A stretch of DNA of 64,000 bases from Luteimicrobium subarcticum (GTDB lineage Bacteria; Actinomycetota; Actinomycetes; Actinomycetales; Cellulomonadaceae), in assembly GCF_002798015.1 (NCBI RefSeq), contig NZ_PGTZ01000006.1, positions 186,001-250,000 on the forward strand, read 5' to 3'. Position numbers and translations under genes: made by a program. The first letter of the stretch is position 1. Each line of letters starts with the position of its first letter. The notes beneath the pieces were generated by a model, which ran no database searches, was not told the origin of the DNA, and saw only the letters and a list, made by a program, of their open reading frames with translations. Shown piece by piece: positions 19,205 through 28,304 of this stretch.

Positions 19205-20569
19205 TCAGTCCTTGTCGGTCGCCGAGGCGCTGTCGGCCACGGCGGACGCGGCGGCCGCGTCGGCGAACGCGTCGGCCGACGCCTCCTCGGCGTCGCCCTC
19301 GTCCGAACCGATGAACGCGGACAGGTCGACGTCAGCGCCCTCGGAGTCCTTCACGGCTACCTGGCGCAGCGCGACGGCGAGCGCCTTCGAGCGCGCGACC
19401 TCGCCGACCATCGCGGGGATCTGGCCGTTCTGGTCGATGGCCTGGACGAACTGGTTCGGGTCCATGCCGTACTGGCGCGACTGCGCGACGAGGTACTCGA
19501 GCAGCTCGTTCTGCGCGACCTGCACCTCGAGCTTCTCGGCGAGCGTGTCGAGGACGATCTGGTTGCGGAGCGCCTTCTGGGTCTCCTCCGTCACCTCGGT
19601 GCGGTGCTCGTCGTCCTCGAGACGACCCTCGGACTCGAGGTGACGGTGCACCTCGGCCTCGACGACGCCCGACGGGACCGGGACCTCGAGCGAGCCGACG
19701 ATCTGCTCGAGGAGCAGGTCGCGGGCCTGGACGGCCTGGTTCTGGGTCTTGATGCCGGCGACCTGCTCGCGCAGGTCGTCCTTCAGCTCGTCGAGGGTGT
19801 CGAACTCGGACGCGAGCTGCGCGAAGTCGTCGTCGGCGGCGGGGAGCTCGCGCACCTTGACCTGCTGCGCGGTCACCGTGATGTCGGACTGCTTGCCCTC
19901 GTGGTCGCCACCCGCGAGCGGGGCGCGGAACGTCGTGGTCTCGCCGGCCGAGAGGCCCGTGAGCGCCTCGTCGATGCCCTCGAGCATGTTGCCCGAGCCG
20001 ATCTGGTAGCTGACACCGGAGACCGCGTCGATCTCGTCGCCGTCCACCTCGGCCTTGAGGTCGATGACGACGAAGTCGCCGTCCTCCGCCGGGCGGTCCA
20101 CGCCCACGAGGGTGCCGAAGCGCTCGCGGAGCGCGTCGAGACGCTCGGTGACGTCCTCGTCGGTGACCTCGCTCGCGTCGACCGTCACGGTCAGCGCGTC
20201 CAGCGCGGGAAGCTCGACCTCGGGGCGCACCTCGACCTCGGCGGTGAAGTGCAGCTCACCCTCGTCGTCGCCGGGGACCTGCGTGACCTCGACCTCGGGC
20301 TGGCCGAGCGGGCGCAGCTCGTTCTCGCGGACCGCGTCGGAGTAGAACCCGCCGAGACCCTCGTTGATGGCGTGCTCGAGCACGGCGGAACGACCCACGC
20401 GCTGGTCGATGATGCGCGGCGGCACCTTGCCCTTGCGGAAACCGGGGATGTTGACCTGCTCCGCGATGTGCTTGTACGCGTGGTCGATGCTCGGCTTGAG
20501 CTCGTCGGCGGTCACCTCCACGGTCAGCTTGACCTTCGTGGGGTCCAGGTTCTCGACGGCGCTCTTCAC
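19205..20569 (-). CDS. tig: Trigger factor (ribosome-associated chaperone)
   Basis: 454 residues with the trigger factor layout: N-terminal ribosome-binding domain with the signature GFRKGKVPPRII (GFRxGK), a PPIase (FKBP) domain in the middle containing GDFVVIDLKAEVDG, and a long helical C-terminal chaperone region ending in an Asp/Glu/Ala-rich tail. I chose the GTG giving VKSAVENLDPTKVKL because homologues begin there and GGAG lies 9 bases upstream. A -10-like TACGAT occurs ~125 bases upstream. The order tig, clpP1, clpP2, clpX on one strand is typical of actinobacteria. Confidence 0.94.
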   Translation of the reverse strand: MKSAVENLDPTKVKLTVEVTADELKPSIDHAYKHIAEQVNIPGFRKGKVPPRIIDQRVGRSAVLEHAINEGLGGFYSDAVRENELRPLGQPEVEVTQVPGDDEGELHFTAEVEVRPEVELPALDALTVTVDASEVTDEDVTERLDALRERFGTLVGVDRPAEDGDFVVIDLKAEVDGDEIDAVSGVSYQIGSGNMLEGIDEALTGLSAGETTTFRAPLAGGDHEGKQSDITVTAQQVKVRELPAADDDFAQLASEFDTLDELKDDLREQVAGIKTQNQAVQARDLLLEQIVGSLEVPVPSGVVEAEVHRHLESEGRLEDDEHRTEVTEETQKALRNQIVLDTLAEKLEVQVAQNELLEYLVAQSRQYGMDPNQFVQAIDQNGQIPAMVGEVARSKALAVALRQVAVKDSEGADVDLSAFIGSDEGDAEEASADAFADAAAASAVADSASATDKD

Positions 20570-20767
20570 TTCGATGATCTCCAACCGGTGGGCGCACGCC
20601 GACGGGCTGCGCGGGACACGTGTGTGCGGGGCCGTGCCACCCTGGCAGCCCCCGTCGGGGGCGCGCGCCGGGCGCACGAACAACCCTTCGATCGTACGGC
20701 ACGGGCTCACGGCGACGAAAACGCGTCAACGCGTCGGCCGCGCCGAAACCTCGTGCCGGACTCAGAC

Positions 20768-20843
<76 letters not shown>

Positions 20844-21032
20844 TCGCCGCGCGGTGGCGCGACGGCGGTCAGTCTAGTGCGGCACCGACGCACACCGCGC
20901 CGCGCCGCGCGCGGGCCCGGAACACGACACGGGCGTGCACGACGTGGTCGCGCGGGTTGCTAGGATCGTGGCCGCGCGCTTCTCCGGATGCGTCGGCCGA
21001 ACAGTCGACGGACCACACTCGGAGCACGCCGC

Positions 21033-21106
21033 GCGGACGTAGCTCAATGGTAGAGCCTCAGTCTTCCAAACTGATCACGCGGGTTCGATTCCCGTCGTCC
21101 GCTCCA
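21033..21106 (+). tRNA. tRNA-Gly (TCC)
   Basis: Acceptor stem GCGGACG/CGTCCGC, D-arm GCTCAATGGTAGAGC, anticodon loop CTTCCAA (anticodon TCC), T-arm GGTTCGATTCC, and an encoded CCA at 21104-21106. A TAGGAT -10-like box lies at 20961-20966. A decayed gene remnant follows directly. Confidence 0.97.
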
Positions 21107-21213
21107 TCACTCGCTCCGTGGCTGGGCACGGCTCGCTCGACGGCCCGCCCGACGGCTCGTCGAAGCAGCGCGGGGATCCACCGCGGCGCGGCACGAGGCG
21201 CTCCTGCCACACG

Positions 21214-21522
21214 CATCTTCCGGCGGGGCGGCTTCACCGACGACCTCACGCACCACGCGATGCACGCCCTCGGCAGCCGCGCCTGGGGCTTCTCGCAGGA
21301 GCTGTTCGACAGCGCTCCGCCGACCGCGCCGCCCGACCCCGCGACCCTCGCCGCACTCGCGACCGCGTTCCCGAACGTCGCCGCCGTCGCGGCGCCGGCC
21401 ACCCACGACGACGGCTCCGTCGTCGCGCGCGGCTGCGACGACCAGCGCGAGTTCGAGCTCGCGCTCGACCTCCTCTGCTCGACGGTCTCGGCCGCCTGCA
21501 CGCGCAGGGCTGGCACTCCTGA
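21214..21522 (+). pseudogene. Remnant of a TetR-family regulator (C-terminal domain only, frameshifted)
   Basis: The frame from about 21214 encodes GGFTDDLTHHAMHALGSRAW, then FSQELFD and FELALDLL, which resembles the C-terminal ligand-binding half of a TetR regulator. Near 21475 the homology moves to another frame, which continues LDGLGRLHAQGWHS and stops at 21522; removing two bases (or adding one) would restore a continuous reading. No DNA-binding helix-turn-helix half is present upstream, where the tRNA-Gly ends ~108 bases earlier. It is therefore 5'-truncated and frameshifted. The TetR assignment is by pattern recognition only. Confidence 0.6.
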
Positions 21523-21547
21523 GGCGTCGCCCTGCGACGCCTGCGCG

Positions 21548-21994
21548 TCAGAGGTTGCGGCCGGGGAGCCGCACGACCTCCACGAAGAACTCGTCGACCT
21601 GCCGCACCACGTTGATGAAGCGCTCGAAGTCCACCGGCTTCGTGACGTACGCGTTGGCGTGCAGCGAGTACGACCGCACGACGTCCTCCTCGGCCTCGCT
21701 CGTCGTCAGGACGACGACCGGGATGGCACGCAGGTTCGCGTCCTCCTTGAGCGCCGCGAGGACCTCGCGCCCGTCCATGCGGGGCAGGTTGAGGTCGAGC
21801 AGGATGAGGTCCGGGGTCGGCGCGTCCGCGTACTCGCCCTCCTTGCGGAGGAACTGCATGGCGCTCACGCCGTCCTGCACCACCGAGAGCCGGTTGGTGA
21901 CCTTGTGGTCCTCGAACGCCTCCCGGGTCATGAGCACGTCGCCGGGGTCGTCCTCCACGAGCAGGACGTCGATGGTCTTGCGGGCGTCGGTCAC
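21548..21994 (-). CDS. Rcp1-like single-domain response regulator
   Basis: A 148-residue CheY-type receiver. The acidic pocket is VEDDPGD, the phosphoacceptor Asp is in [11 protein letters not shown], Thr is in VLTTS, and the conserved Lys is in YVTKP. The insert-containing, output-free form is like Rcp1, the partner of phytochrome-type histidine kinases. The GTG start overlaps the kinase stop (GTGA) and has AAGGAG 7 bases upstream. It is therefore the direct phosphotransfer partner candidate of the kinase encoded just upstream. Confidence 0.85.
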   Translation of the reverse strand: MTDARKTIDVLLVEDDPGDVLMTREAFEDHKVTNRLSVVQDGVSAMQFLRKEGEYADAPTPDLILLDLNLPRMDGREVLAALKEDANLRAIPVVVLTTSEAEEDVVRSYSLHANAYVTKPVDFERFINVVRQVDEFFVEVVRLPGRNL

Positions 21995-23688
21995 GAGCGG
22001 TCTCCTTCGAGGGACGGGGTCTTGGGGGCGTCCGGCAGGTCGCGGGCCGCGGGTGCGGCGAGCGGCGCGAGGGACGGGACGAGCACAGGGTCCGCGGACG
22101 GCACGGGAGCCGGTGACGCAGCAGGGAGGGTGAACCGGATCCGCGTGCCCACGCCGTCGTCCGGCGGGTCGATCCAGATCTGGCCGCCGTGGAACTCGAC
22201 GATCTTCTTGCACAGGGCCAGGCCGATGCCGGTGCCCTCGTAGACGTCCTTGGGGTGCAGGCGCTGGAAGATGACGAACACGCGCTCGGCGTACTGCGGG
22301 TCGATGCCGATGCCGTTGTCGCGGCAGTCGACCTCCCACCGGTCGCCGTCGCGACGCGCGCTCAGCCGCACCACGGGCGCCCGGTCGGGAGCGCGGAACT
22401 TGATGGCGTTGCCGACGAGGTTCTGCAGGAGCTGGACGAGCAGCGGCTCCTCCCCCCGCACGGTCGGCAGGTCGTCGACGACGACCTGCGCGCCCGACTC
22501 CTCGACGAGCTCGGCGAGGTTGTCGAGGGTGCGCGCCAGAGCCCGGTCGAGCGCGACGTCGGTGACCTCGCCGCCCACCCGGCCCACGCGGCTGAAGCCG
22601 AGCAGGTCGTGGATGAGGCGCTGCATGCGCTTGGCGCCGTCGACCGCGAACTCGATGTACTGGTCGGCGCGTTCGTCGAGCTGGCCGCCGTAGCGCTTCT
22701 GCAGGAGCTGGGTGAACGACGCGACCTTGCGCAGCGGCTCCTGCAGGTCGTGCGACGCGACGTACGCGAACTGCTCCAGGTCGCGGTTGGACCGGCTCAG
22801 CTCCTCGGCCTGCTCGACGAGCCGGTCGTTCGCCGCCATCGCCTGGGCGTGCGCGGCCTCCGTGGAGGCCACCTGGGCGACCAGCGTCCGGCGCATGGCC
22901 TCGATGTCGGCGGCGAGCGCCGCGATCTCACCGGGCCCGTGCGCCGTGACGGGATGCTCCAGGTCGCCGGACGCCACGGCCCGGCTGTCCGCGGCGAGCT
23001 CGTCGACCGGGGTGATGACCCACCGGCGCAGCGCGACCCAGACCAGGGTCCCGGCCACGACCCCCGCGACGCCCATCGCGATGAGCGCGACGAGGGCGAG
23101 GTTCGTCCACCGCTCGAGCTGACGCGACTCGCGGTCGCGCACCTGCGCAAGCTCGTCCGAGAACGCCAGCGACGCGGCGCGCACCTCGTCGAACTGCTCC
23201 TTGCCCTGCTCGACCTGGGTGGACGTGACCGAGTCCGGTCCCTGCGTCTTGACCTGCTCGACGAGGGGCGCCGCGTAGCCCGTCACCCAGTCCTGGGCGA
23301 GCGCGTCCGCCCGGGTGGCGGCGGCGTGCAGCGCGTCCTGGTCGACGGCGATGTCGGCGAGGCTGTCGGCGACGTCGTCGAAGGTGTCGTCGCGGGACGC
23401 CAGCGCGTCGTCGTACGGCTCGAGGAGCGTGGGGTCGCCCGTGATGACGTAGCCGCGCACTCCGGTCTCGGCGTCCACCATCGCGAGGAGCCGGTCGTCG
23501 GCGTCGCGGCGCGCGTTGAACAGCTCGACGGTGACCTGCTTCTGGACGGTGAAGAGGCGTGCGAGCGCGAGCCCGTCGGCGATCATCACCACCGCGAGGA
23601 CCACAGCCGCGCCCGCGAGCAGCCACGCGATGCGGCGGCGCAACGTGACTGTGGGCCGCGCAGCGGCCCAACGGCTCCGGGCGCTCAT
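21991..23688 (-). CDS. Membrane sensor histidine kinase with CHASE3 and HAMP domains
   Basis: 565 residues. A first transmembrane helix (~22-45) and a second (~205-228) flank a CHASE3-like extracellular domain with the hallmark [19 protein letters not shown] follows, then a helix and HisKA with the phospho-His in [14 protein letters not shown], and HATPase motifs [16 protein letters not shown] and [12 protein letters not shown] ~40-residue Pro/Ala tail ends the protein. The ATG overlaps the stop of the receiver-PP2C gene (ATGA), and the stop overlaps the next receiver. The [10 protein letters not shown]-box is of the phytochrome-kinase class. The ligand is unknown. Confidence 0.9.
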   Translation of the reverse strand: MSARSRWAAARPTVTLRRRIAWLLAGAAVVLAVVMIADGLALARLFTVQKQVTVELFNARRDADDRLLAMVDAETGVRGYVITGDPTLLEPYDDALASRDDTFDDVADSLADIAVDQDALHAAATRADALAQDWVTGYAAPLVEQVKTQGPDSVTSTQVEQGKEQFDEVRAASLAFSDELAQVRDRESRQLERWTNLALVALIAMGVAGVVAGTLVWVALRRWVITPVDELAADSRAVASGDLEHPVTAHGPGEIAALAADIEAMRRTLVAQVASTEAAHAQAMAANDRLVEQAEELSRSNRDLEQFAYVASHDLQEPLRKVASFTQLLQKRYGGQLDERADQYIEFAVDGAKRMQRLIHDLLGFSRVGRVGGEVTDVALDRALARTLDNLAELVEESGAQVVVDDLPTVRGEEPLLVQLLQNLVGNAIKFRAPDRAPVVRLSARRDGDRWEVDCRDNGIGIDPQYAERVFVIFQRLHPKDVYEGTGIGLALCKKIVEFHGGQIWIDPPDDGVGTRIRFTLPAASPAPVPSADPVLVPSLAPLAAPAARDLPDAPKTPSLEGDRS

Positions 23689-24908
23689 CGGCGGTCCTCG
23701 ACGACGACGACGGCCGCGTCGTCGTCCAGGTTCCCGCCGTGCAGCGCGCGGACCTCGTCGAGGACGGCCTGGGCGAGCACGGACGCCGGGACGACCTCGT
23801 CGGGGGCGGTCTGCGTGCGGACGCCCTCCGCGACCTCGAGGAAGCCGGTCATCCCGAGCCGTTCGCGCGAGCCGCCGAGAGTGACCTCGAGCACTCCGTC
23901 GGTGTACAGGGCGAGCCGCCAGCCCACCGGCAGCTCGATCCGGGCGGGGTCCCAGCGTCCGGGCCCGGGGAGGCCGAGCAGCCGGCCGCGGTGCGTCGTC
24001 GGCAGGAAGGCGGCCTCCGGGCCGAGCGCGAGCGGCTCCGGGTGGCCGGCGAGGTACAGGTCGGCCGCGGAGCCGTCCGCGGTGATCTCGACCATGACCA
24101 TCGTCGTGAACACCCAGTCCTCGGCACGCTCCGCGACGAGCACGCGTTCGAGGAGCCCGAAGAGCTCTCCGGTCGGCGTCCCCGTCAGGACGAGCGTGCG
24201 CCAGGCCGTGCGCAGGGTCGCGCCGAGCGCGGCCTCGTCCGGGCCGTGCCCGCAGACGTCGCCCACCACGACGAGGACGGACCCGTCCGGACGTTCGACC
24301 GCGTCGTAGAAGTCGCCGCCGAGCACGCCGTCGCGACCGGCGCGGTAGGCGACGCCGACCTCGACCGGCGCGTGGGTGACGACGGGGCGCGGCAGCAGGG
24401 CACGCTCGAGGCGGTGCGACTCCTGGGTGCGGACCTCGCTGCGGTACAGCTCGCGACCCGTCACCTCGAGGCGACGACGCTGCACGGCGTAGCGCACGGA
24501 CCGGGCGAGCAGGCGGCCGTCGACCTCGTCCTTGACGAGGTAGTCCTGGGCCCCCGCCGCCACGGCGAGCATCCCGGCCTCGTCGCCCGACAGACCGGTG
24601 AGCACGACGACCGCGGGGGCACCCGCGTCGAGCACGCGGCGCAGCGCGGGGATTCCGACGCCGTCGGGCAGACCGAGGTCGAGGAGCACGCAGTCGACGT
24701 CGAGGGCGCCGAGCGCCTCCCCGAGCGTGCGGACGTGCTGCAGCTCGACGTCGATCGCGGCGTCCTGGAGGTTCTCGTGGACGAGAAGGGCGTCGCCCTC
24801 GTCGTCCTCGACGAGGAGCACCCTGATGACACCGTGGTCGGGGTCCTGCGGAAGCCGGTCGGCAGCGTCGCTCCTGGCCTCCCACTCCCTGTCGGGTGCG
24901 GTGATCAC
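23685..24908 (-). CDS. Response regulator with PP2C/SpoIIE phosphatase output
   Basis: 407 residues: an N-terminal receiver (LVEDDEGD, phospho-Asp in LLDLGLPDG, TGLSG, Lys in YLVKD) joined by a helical linker (ALLPRP) to a PP2C/SpoIIE phosphatase (GGDFYD, VGDVCGHG, YTDGV, and a C-terminal DDDAAVVVVED). This is the RsbP/RsbU-like output that controls anti-sigma antagonists. I chose the GTG at 24908 because GGAGG sits 5 bases upstream; an upstream GTG at 24953 lacks a good ribosome-binding site. It heads an operon with the CHASE3 kinase and Rcp1-like regulator. Confidence 0.88.
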   Translation of the reverse strand: MITAPDREWEARSDAADRLPQDPDHGVIRVLLVEDDEGDALLVHENLQDAAIDVELQHVRTLGEALGALDVDCVLLDLGLPDGVGIPALRRVLDAGAPAVVVLTGLSGDEAGMLAVAAGAQDYLVKDEVDGRLLARSVRYAVQRRRLEVTGRELYRSEVRTQESHRLERALLPRPVVTHAPVEVGVAYRAGRDGVLGGDFYDAVERPDGSVLVVVGDVCGHGPDEAALGATLRTAWRTLVLTGTPTGELFGLLERVLVAERAEDWVFTTMVMVEITADGSAADLYLAGHPEPLALGPEAAFLPTTHRGRLLGLPGPGRWDPARIELPVGWRLALYTDGVLEVTLGGSRERLGMTGFLEVAEGVRTQTAPDEVVPASVLAQAVLDEVRALHGGNLDDDAAVVVVEDRR

Positions 24909-25079
24909 ACGTTCCTCCGGTCCGTCGACGAACTCGGGCCGCTGCTTGACCACGTCTCGACTGCGCGAGGCACGCTACCCGAAAACAGGGCCGCGTCACG
25001 AGTACGGAACACCACGCGACCGGTCGGCGTTGTGCACCGTGACGCCCGCAGCCGCGGCGTCTCAGCATCGGGGACGCCG

Positions 25080-25109
25080 TTGCAGCATGTGGACACCCCG
25101 GGCTAGCGT
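25080..25109 (+). promoter_or_regulatory. Putative promoter of the cysteine leader-cysK-cysE unit
   Basis: TTGCAG at 25080-25085 and TAGCGT at 25104-25109 are spaced 18 bases apart. Transcription would begin near 25116, giving a ~35-base leader before the small Cys-rich frame. Confidence 0.5.
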
Positions 25110-25150
25110 GTTCGTGTCAGCCGCACCACCACCGGACAGGAGGATCGATC

Positions 25151-25240
25151 ATGGGCGACGCCCTGACCGGTCACCGCGCGACGTCGCGCGTCCTCGTCCT
25201 GCCTGTCGTGTCGTGCGTGTGCTGTCCCTGCTGTCCGTAG
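25151..25240 (+). CDS. Cysteine-rich leader peptide upstream of cysK
   Basis: A 29-residue frame whose C-terminus reads [11 protein letters not shown] followed by TAG: five cysteine codons among the last eight sense codons. It has a near-perfect AGGAGG 7 bases before the ATG. It lies 220 bases before cysK in the same direction, with a GC hairpin just after its stop and no other frame competing. Short polycysteine frames that act as cysteine-responsive attenuators are known in mycobacteria; ribosome stalling at the Cys codons when Cys-tRNA is scarce would then favour expression of cysK-cysE. This role is inferred by position and composition. Confidence 0.75.
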   Translation: MGDALTGHRATSRVLVLPVVSCVCCPCCP

Positions 25241-25254
25241 AGCGCTGACCGCTC

Positions 25255-25272
25255 CCCGGAGATCGCTCCGGG
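25255..25272 (+). promoter_or_regulatory. Hairpin in the cysK leader, possible attenuator element
   Basis: CCCGGAG/CTCCGGG stem with a four-base ATCG loop, 14 bases after the leader-peptide stop codon. A stalled or released ribosome would bear on its folding. The rest of the leader to 25460 is C-rich and poor in G on stretches, which would also suit Rho loading. No classic U-tract terminator is present. Confidence 0.45.
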
Positions 25273-25460
25273 CCGTCGAGGCCGCCCGGCCCCGGTCACC
25301 GCTCCTCCCCCGCCCCCGGCGCCTTCACCGGGCACAGCCGCGGCCGCCCCTGGCGCACACCGTCACCAGACCGGTCACCCGGCCCGCCCCGTGCCCACCC
25401 GCCGGAACCCCCCTCAGATCCGCACCGCCCGGCACCCTGGGCTCCACCGAAGAGGAACAC

Positions 25461-26396
25461 ATGGCACGCATCTACGACGACGCGACGAAGCTCATCGGCA
25501 ACACGCCGCTCGTGCGTCTGAACAAGCTCACCGAGGGCCTCGAGGCGACCGTCGTCGCGAAGCTCGAGTTCTACAACCCCGCGAACTCCGTGAAGGACCG
25601 CATCGGGGTCGCCATCCTGGACGCCGCCGAGGCGTCGGGCGAGCTCAAGCCGGGCGGCACCATCGTCGAGGGCACGTCGGGCAACACCGGCATCGCGCTC
25701 GCGTTCGCCGGCGCCGCGCGCGGCTACAAGGTCGTCCTCACGATGCCGGAGACCATGTCCAAGGAGCGCCGCGCGCTGCTGCGGGCGTACGGCGCCGAGC
25801 TCGTCCTCACGCCGGGCTCCGAGGGCATGAAGGGCGCGGTCGCCCGCGCCGAGCAGATCGCGGCCGAGCGCCCCGGCGCGATCCTCGCCCGCCAGTTCGC
25901 GAACGCCGCCAACCCGGAGATCCACCGGAAGACGACCGCCGAGGAGATCTGGGCGGACACCGACGGCGCGGTCGACATCGTCGTCGCCGGGATCGGCACG
26001 GGCGGCACCATCACGGGCGTCGGCGAGGTCCTCAAGTCGCGCAAGCCCGAGGTGCAGATCATCGCCGTCGAGCCGGCGGAGTCCCCGATCCTCACGGGCG
26101 GCCAGCCCGGCCCGCACAAGATCCAGGGCCTCGGCGCGAACTTCGTGCCCGACATCCTGAACCGCGAGATCTACGACGAGGTCCTGGACATCGACGCCGA
26201 GACGGCCGTCGAGACCGCGCGTGCCACGGCGAAGGCCGAGGGTCTGCTCGTGGGCATCTCGTCCGGTGCCGCGATCCACGGCGCGCTCGAGATCGCGAAG
26301 CGCCCGGAGAACAAGGGCAAGCTGATCGTCGTGGTCGTCCCCGACTTCGGCGAGCGCTACCTGTCGACGATCCTCTACTCGGACCTGCTCGACTGA
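25461..26396 (+). CDS. cysK: Cysteine synthase (O-acetylserine sulfhydrylase)
   Basis: A 311-residue PLP enzyme that makes cysteine from O-acetylserine and sulfide. The PLP lysine lies in [10 protein letters not shown], the substrate loop is TSGNTGIAL, the phosphate cup is [13 protein letters not shown], and the C-terminus is [12 protein letters not shown]. It is the CysK (not CysM) type by these motifs. GAGG is 5 bases before the ATG. Its stop overlaps the cysE start (TGATG), so the two enzymes that form the cysteine synthase complex are co-translated. An upstream Cys-rich leader suggests attenuation by cysteine. Confidence 0.95.
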   Translation: MARIYDDATKLIGNTPLVRLNKLTEGLEATVVAKLEFYNPANSVKDRIGVAILDAAEASGELKPGGTIVEGTSGNTGIALAFAGAARGYKVVLTMPETMSKERRALLRAYGAELVLTPGSEGMKGAVARAEQIAAERPGAILARQFANAANPEIHRKTTAEEIWADTDGAVDIVVAGIGTGGTITGVGEVLKSRKPEVQIIAVEPAESPILTGGQPGPHKIQGLGANFVPDILNREIYDEVLDIDAETAVETARATAKAEGLLVGISSGAAIHGALEIAKRPENKGKLIVVVVPDFGERYLSTILYSDLLD

Positions 26397-27115
26397 TGAC
26401 GACGACGGCACGACGAGCGACCCCCGAGGCTCCGTCCACGGGGGCGCTCGTCGCTGCCGCCGACGCCCCCGCCACCCCTCCCGCCGCGGCGCAGCACGTC
26501 CCCGCCGCGCCCGGCGTCCTCGCCGCCCTGCGGTCCGCGCGCGACCGCGTCCGTGAGGACGTCGAGGTGGCGCGCCGGCGCGACCCGGCCGCCCGCTCCA
26601 CCCTCGAGGTCGCCCTCGCGTACCCCGGCGTCCACGCCGTGTGGGCGTACCGGCTGGCGCACCGCATGTGGCAGCACCCGGGACTGCGCCTGCCGGCGCG
26701 CCTCGTGTCGCAGGTGGCGCGCTCGATCACCGGGATCGAGATCCATCCCGGGGCGACGATCGGGCGTCGCCTGTTCATCGACCACGGCATGGGCGTGGTC
26801 ATCGGGGAGACGACCGTCGTCGGCGACGACGTGCTGCTCTTCCACGGCACCACCCTGGGGGGCCGGTCGATGAGCCACGGCAAGCGGCACCCCACCCTGG
26901 GTGACCGGGTCACGGTCGGCGCGGGCGCCAAGGTGCTGGGCCCGGTGCTGATCGGCGACGACGCGCAGATCGGCGCGAACGCGGTCGTGGTGAAGAACGT
27001 CCCGACCGGCGCGGTGGCCGTGGGCGTCCCGGCGCGCGTGCGCGTGCCGGAGCGGCGCGTGGTCCCGCCGCAGACGATCGAGGACCCGTCCCAGCTCATC
27101 GAGTACGTGATCTGA
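26396..27115 (+). CDS. cysE: Serine O-acetyltransferase
   Basis: 239 residues: an N-terminal ~50-residue low-complexity Ala/Pro/Thr tail, a helical region ([16 protein letters not shown]), then left-handed beta-helix hexapeptide repeats with the active-site His in [11 protein letters not shown] and the [11 protein letters not shown] loop, [25 protein letters not shown]. It makes O-acetylserine for CysK. The C-terminal ends with Ile (EYVI), matching the tail of CysE that inserts in CysK active site. The short N-terminal domain is of the SAT-short type seen in Gram-positives. Confidence 0.92.
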   Translation: MTTTARRATPEAPSTGALVAAADAPATPPAAAQHVPAAPGVLAALRSARDRVREDVEVARRRDPAARSTLEVALAYPGVHAVWAYRLAHRMWQHPGLRLPARLVSQVARSITGIEIHPGATIGRRLFIDHGMGVVIGETTVVGDDVLLFHGTTLGGRSMSHGKRHPTLGDRVTVGAGAKVLGPVLIGDDAQIGANAVVVKNVPTGAVAVGVPARVRVPERRVVPPQTIEDPSQLIEYVI

Positions 27116-27150
27116 GACCTGCGCCCGCGGGGCGGTAGAGTGCGCAAGTA

Positions 27151-27171
27151 CCTGAGACGGACAGTCTCAGG
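27151..27171. promoter_or_regulatory. Perfect dyad overlapping the start of an LLM oxidoreductase transcript
   Basis: CCTGAGAC and GTCTCAGG are exact reverse complements separated by five bases. A TAGAGT -10-like box at 27136-27141 lies just upstream, so the dyad sits on the probable transcription start. It could be a TetR-type operator or a 5' hairpin. About 60 bases separate it from the ATG at 27230. Confidence 0.55.
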
Positions 27172-27229
27172 AAGTTTGCTCACCGCGGTCGGCACCACGG
27201 TCGACAGCCCTCGACGAGGAGGACGCGTC

Positions 27230-28300
27230 ATGCGCTTCGGCATCCAGACCGGCTACTGGTCCGCAGGACCGCCCCCCGGGGTCCAGGACGCCGTCGTCGA
27301 GGCCGACCGCCTCGGCATCGACTCCGTCTGGACGGCCGAGGCCTACGGCTCCGACGCGTTCACCCCCCTGGCCTGGTGGGGCTCGCAGACCTCGCACGCG
27401 CGGCTCGGCACCGCCATCGCGCAGATGTCCGCCCGGACGCCGACGGCGACCGCCATGCAGGCCCTCACGCTGGACCACCTGTCCGGCGGACGGTTCGTCC
27501 TCGGGCTCGGCGCCTCCGGCCCCCAGGTCGTCGAGGGCTGGTACGGCCAGCCGTACCGGCGCCCCCTCGCCCGGACCCGCGAGTACGTCGACGTGGTGCG
27601 GCAGGTGCTGCGGCGCGGCGAGCCCGTCCAGGTCGACGGCGAGTTCTTCCAGCTCCCGCTGTCCGCCGAGCGCGGCGGCAGCGGCCTCGGCAAGCCGCTG
27701 CGACCGACCGTCCACCCGCTGCGCGCCGACCTCCCGATCCTGCTCGCCGCCGAGGGCCCGAAGAACATCGCGCTCGCCGCCGAGATCTGCGACGGCTGGC
27801 TCCCCGTGTTCTACGCGCCGCGGCTCGACGAGATGTTCCGCGGCTTCCTCGCCGAGGGCTTCGCCGCGCGCTCCCCCGAGCTGCCGCCCGCCGAACGGTT
27901 CGAGGTCGCGGCGAGCGTGCCCGTGAGCGTCCACGACGACGTCGAGCGCGCCGCCGACCGCCTGCGCCCCTGGATCGCGCTGTACGTCGGTGGGATGGGT
28001 GCCAAGGGCGCCAACTTCCACCGCAACGCCGTCGACCTGCTCGGCTACTCCGACGCGGCCGACGAGATCCAGGACCACTACCTCGCCGGCCGCAAGGACG
28101 ACGCGGCGCGCGCCGTCCCGACCGCGCTGGTCGAGGACATCGCGCTCGTGGGCCCGGCCGAGAAGATCGCTGCCGAGCTCCCCCGGTGGGAAGCGAGCGC
28201 CGTCACGACGATGCTGCTCCAGGCCGACGCCGACGCGGTGCGGACCGTCGTCGGCGCGGCGGCCGCGGCCGGGCTTCTCCAGGGGCCGCGCAGCGCGTAG
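27230..28300 (+). CDS. LLM class F420-dependent oxidoreductase (Rv3520c-like)
   Basis: A 356-residue luciferase-like TIM barrel. The N-terminal FGIQTGYWSAGPPPGVQDAV, the SVWTAEAYGSDAFTPLAW block, LTLDHLSGGRFVLGLGASGPQVVEGWYGQP and the C-terminal GPAEKIAAELPRWEASAVTTMLL fit the mycobacterial Rv3520c-type family that probably uses F420. The substrate is unknown. GAGGAGGAC precedes the ATG by about 6 bases. A dyad overlapping the promoter suggests dedicated regulation. Confidence 0.83.
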   Translation: MRFGIQTGYWSAGPPPGVQDAVVEADRLGIDSVWTAEAYGSDAFTPLAWWGSQTSHARLGTAIAQMSARTPTATAMQALTLDHLSGGRFVLGLGASGPQVVEGWYGQPYRRPLARTREYVDVVRQVLRRGEPVQVDGEFFQLPLSAERGGSGLGKPLRPTVHPLRADLPILLAAEGPKNIALAAEICDGWLPVFYAPRLDEMFRGFLAEGFAARSPELPPAERFEVAASVPVSVHDDVERAADRLRPWIALYVGGMGAKGANFHRNAVDLLGYSDAADEIQDHYLAGRKDDAARAVPTALVEDIALVGPAEKIAAELPRWEASAVTTMLLQADADAVRTVVGAAAAAGLLQGPRSA

Positions 28301-28304
28301 AGCG

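Noticed and set aside
23689-25068. Long minus-strand open frame upstream of the CHASE3 kinase start
   Set aside because: It is very rich in Arg/Pro/Gly, overlaps the receiver-PP2C gene in another frame and has no domain. The kinase itself starts at the ATG at 23688.
25391-26395. Long open frame upstream of cysE in its frame
   Set aside because: It overlaps cysK in another frame with Arg-rich sequence and no motif; cysE begins at 26396.
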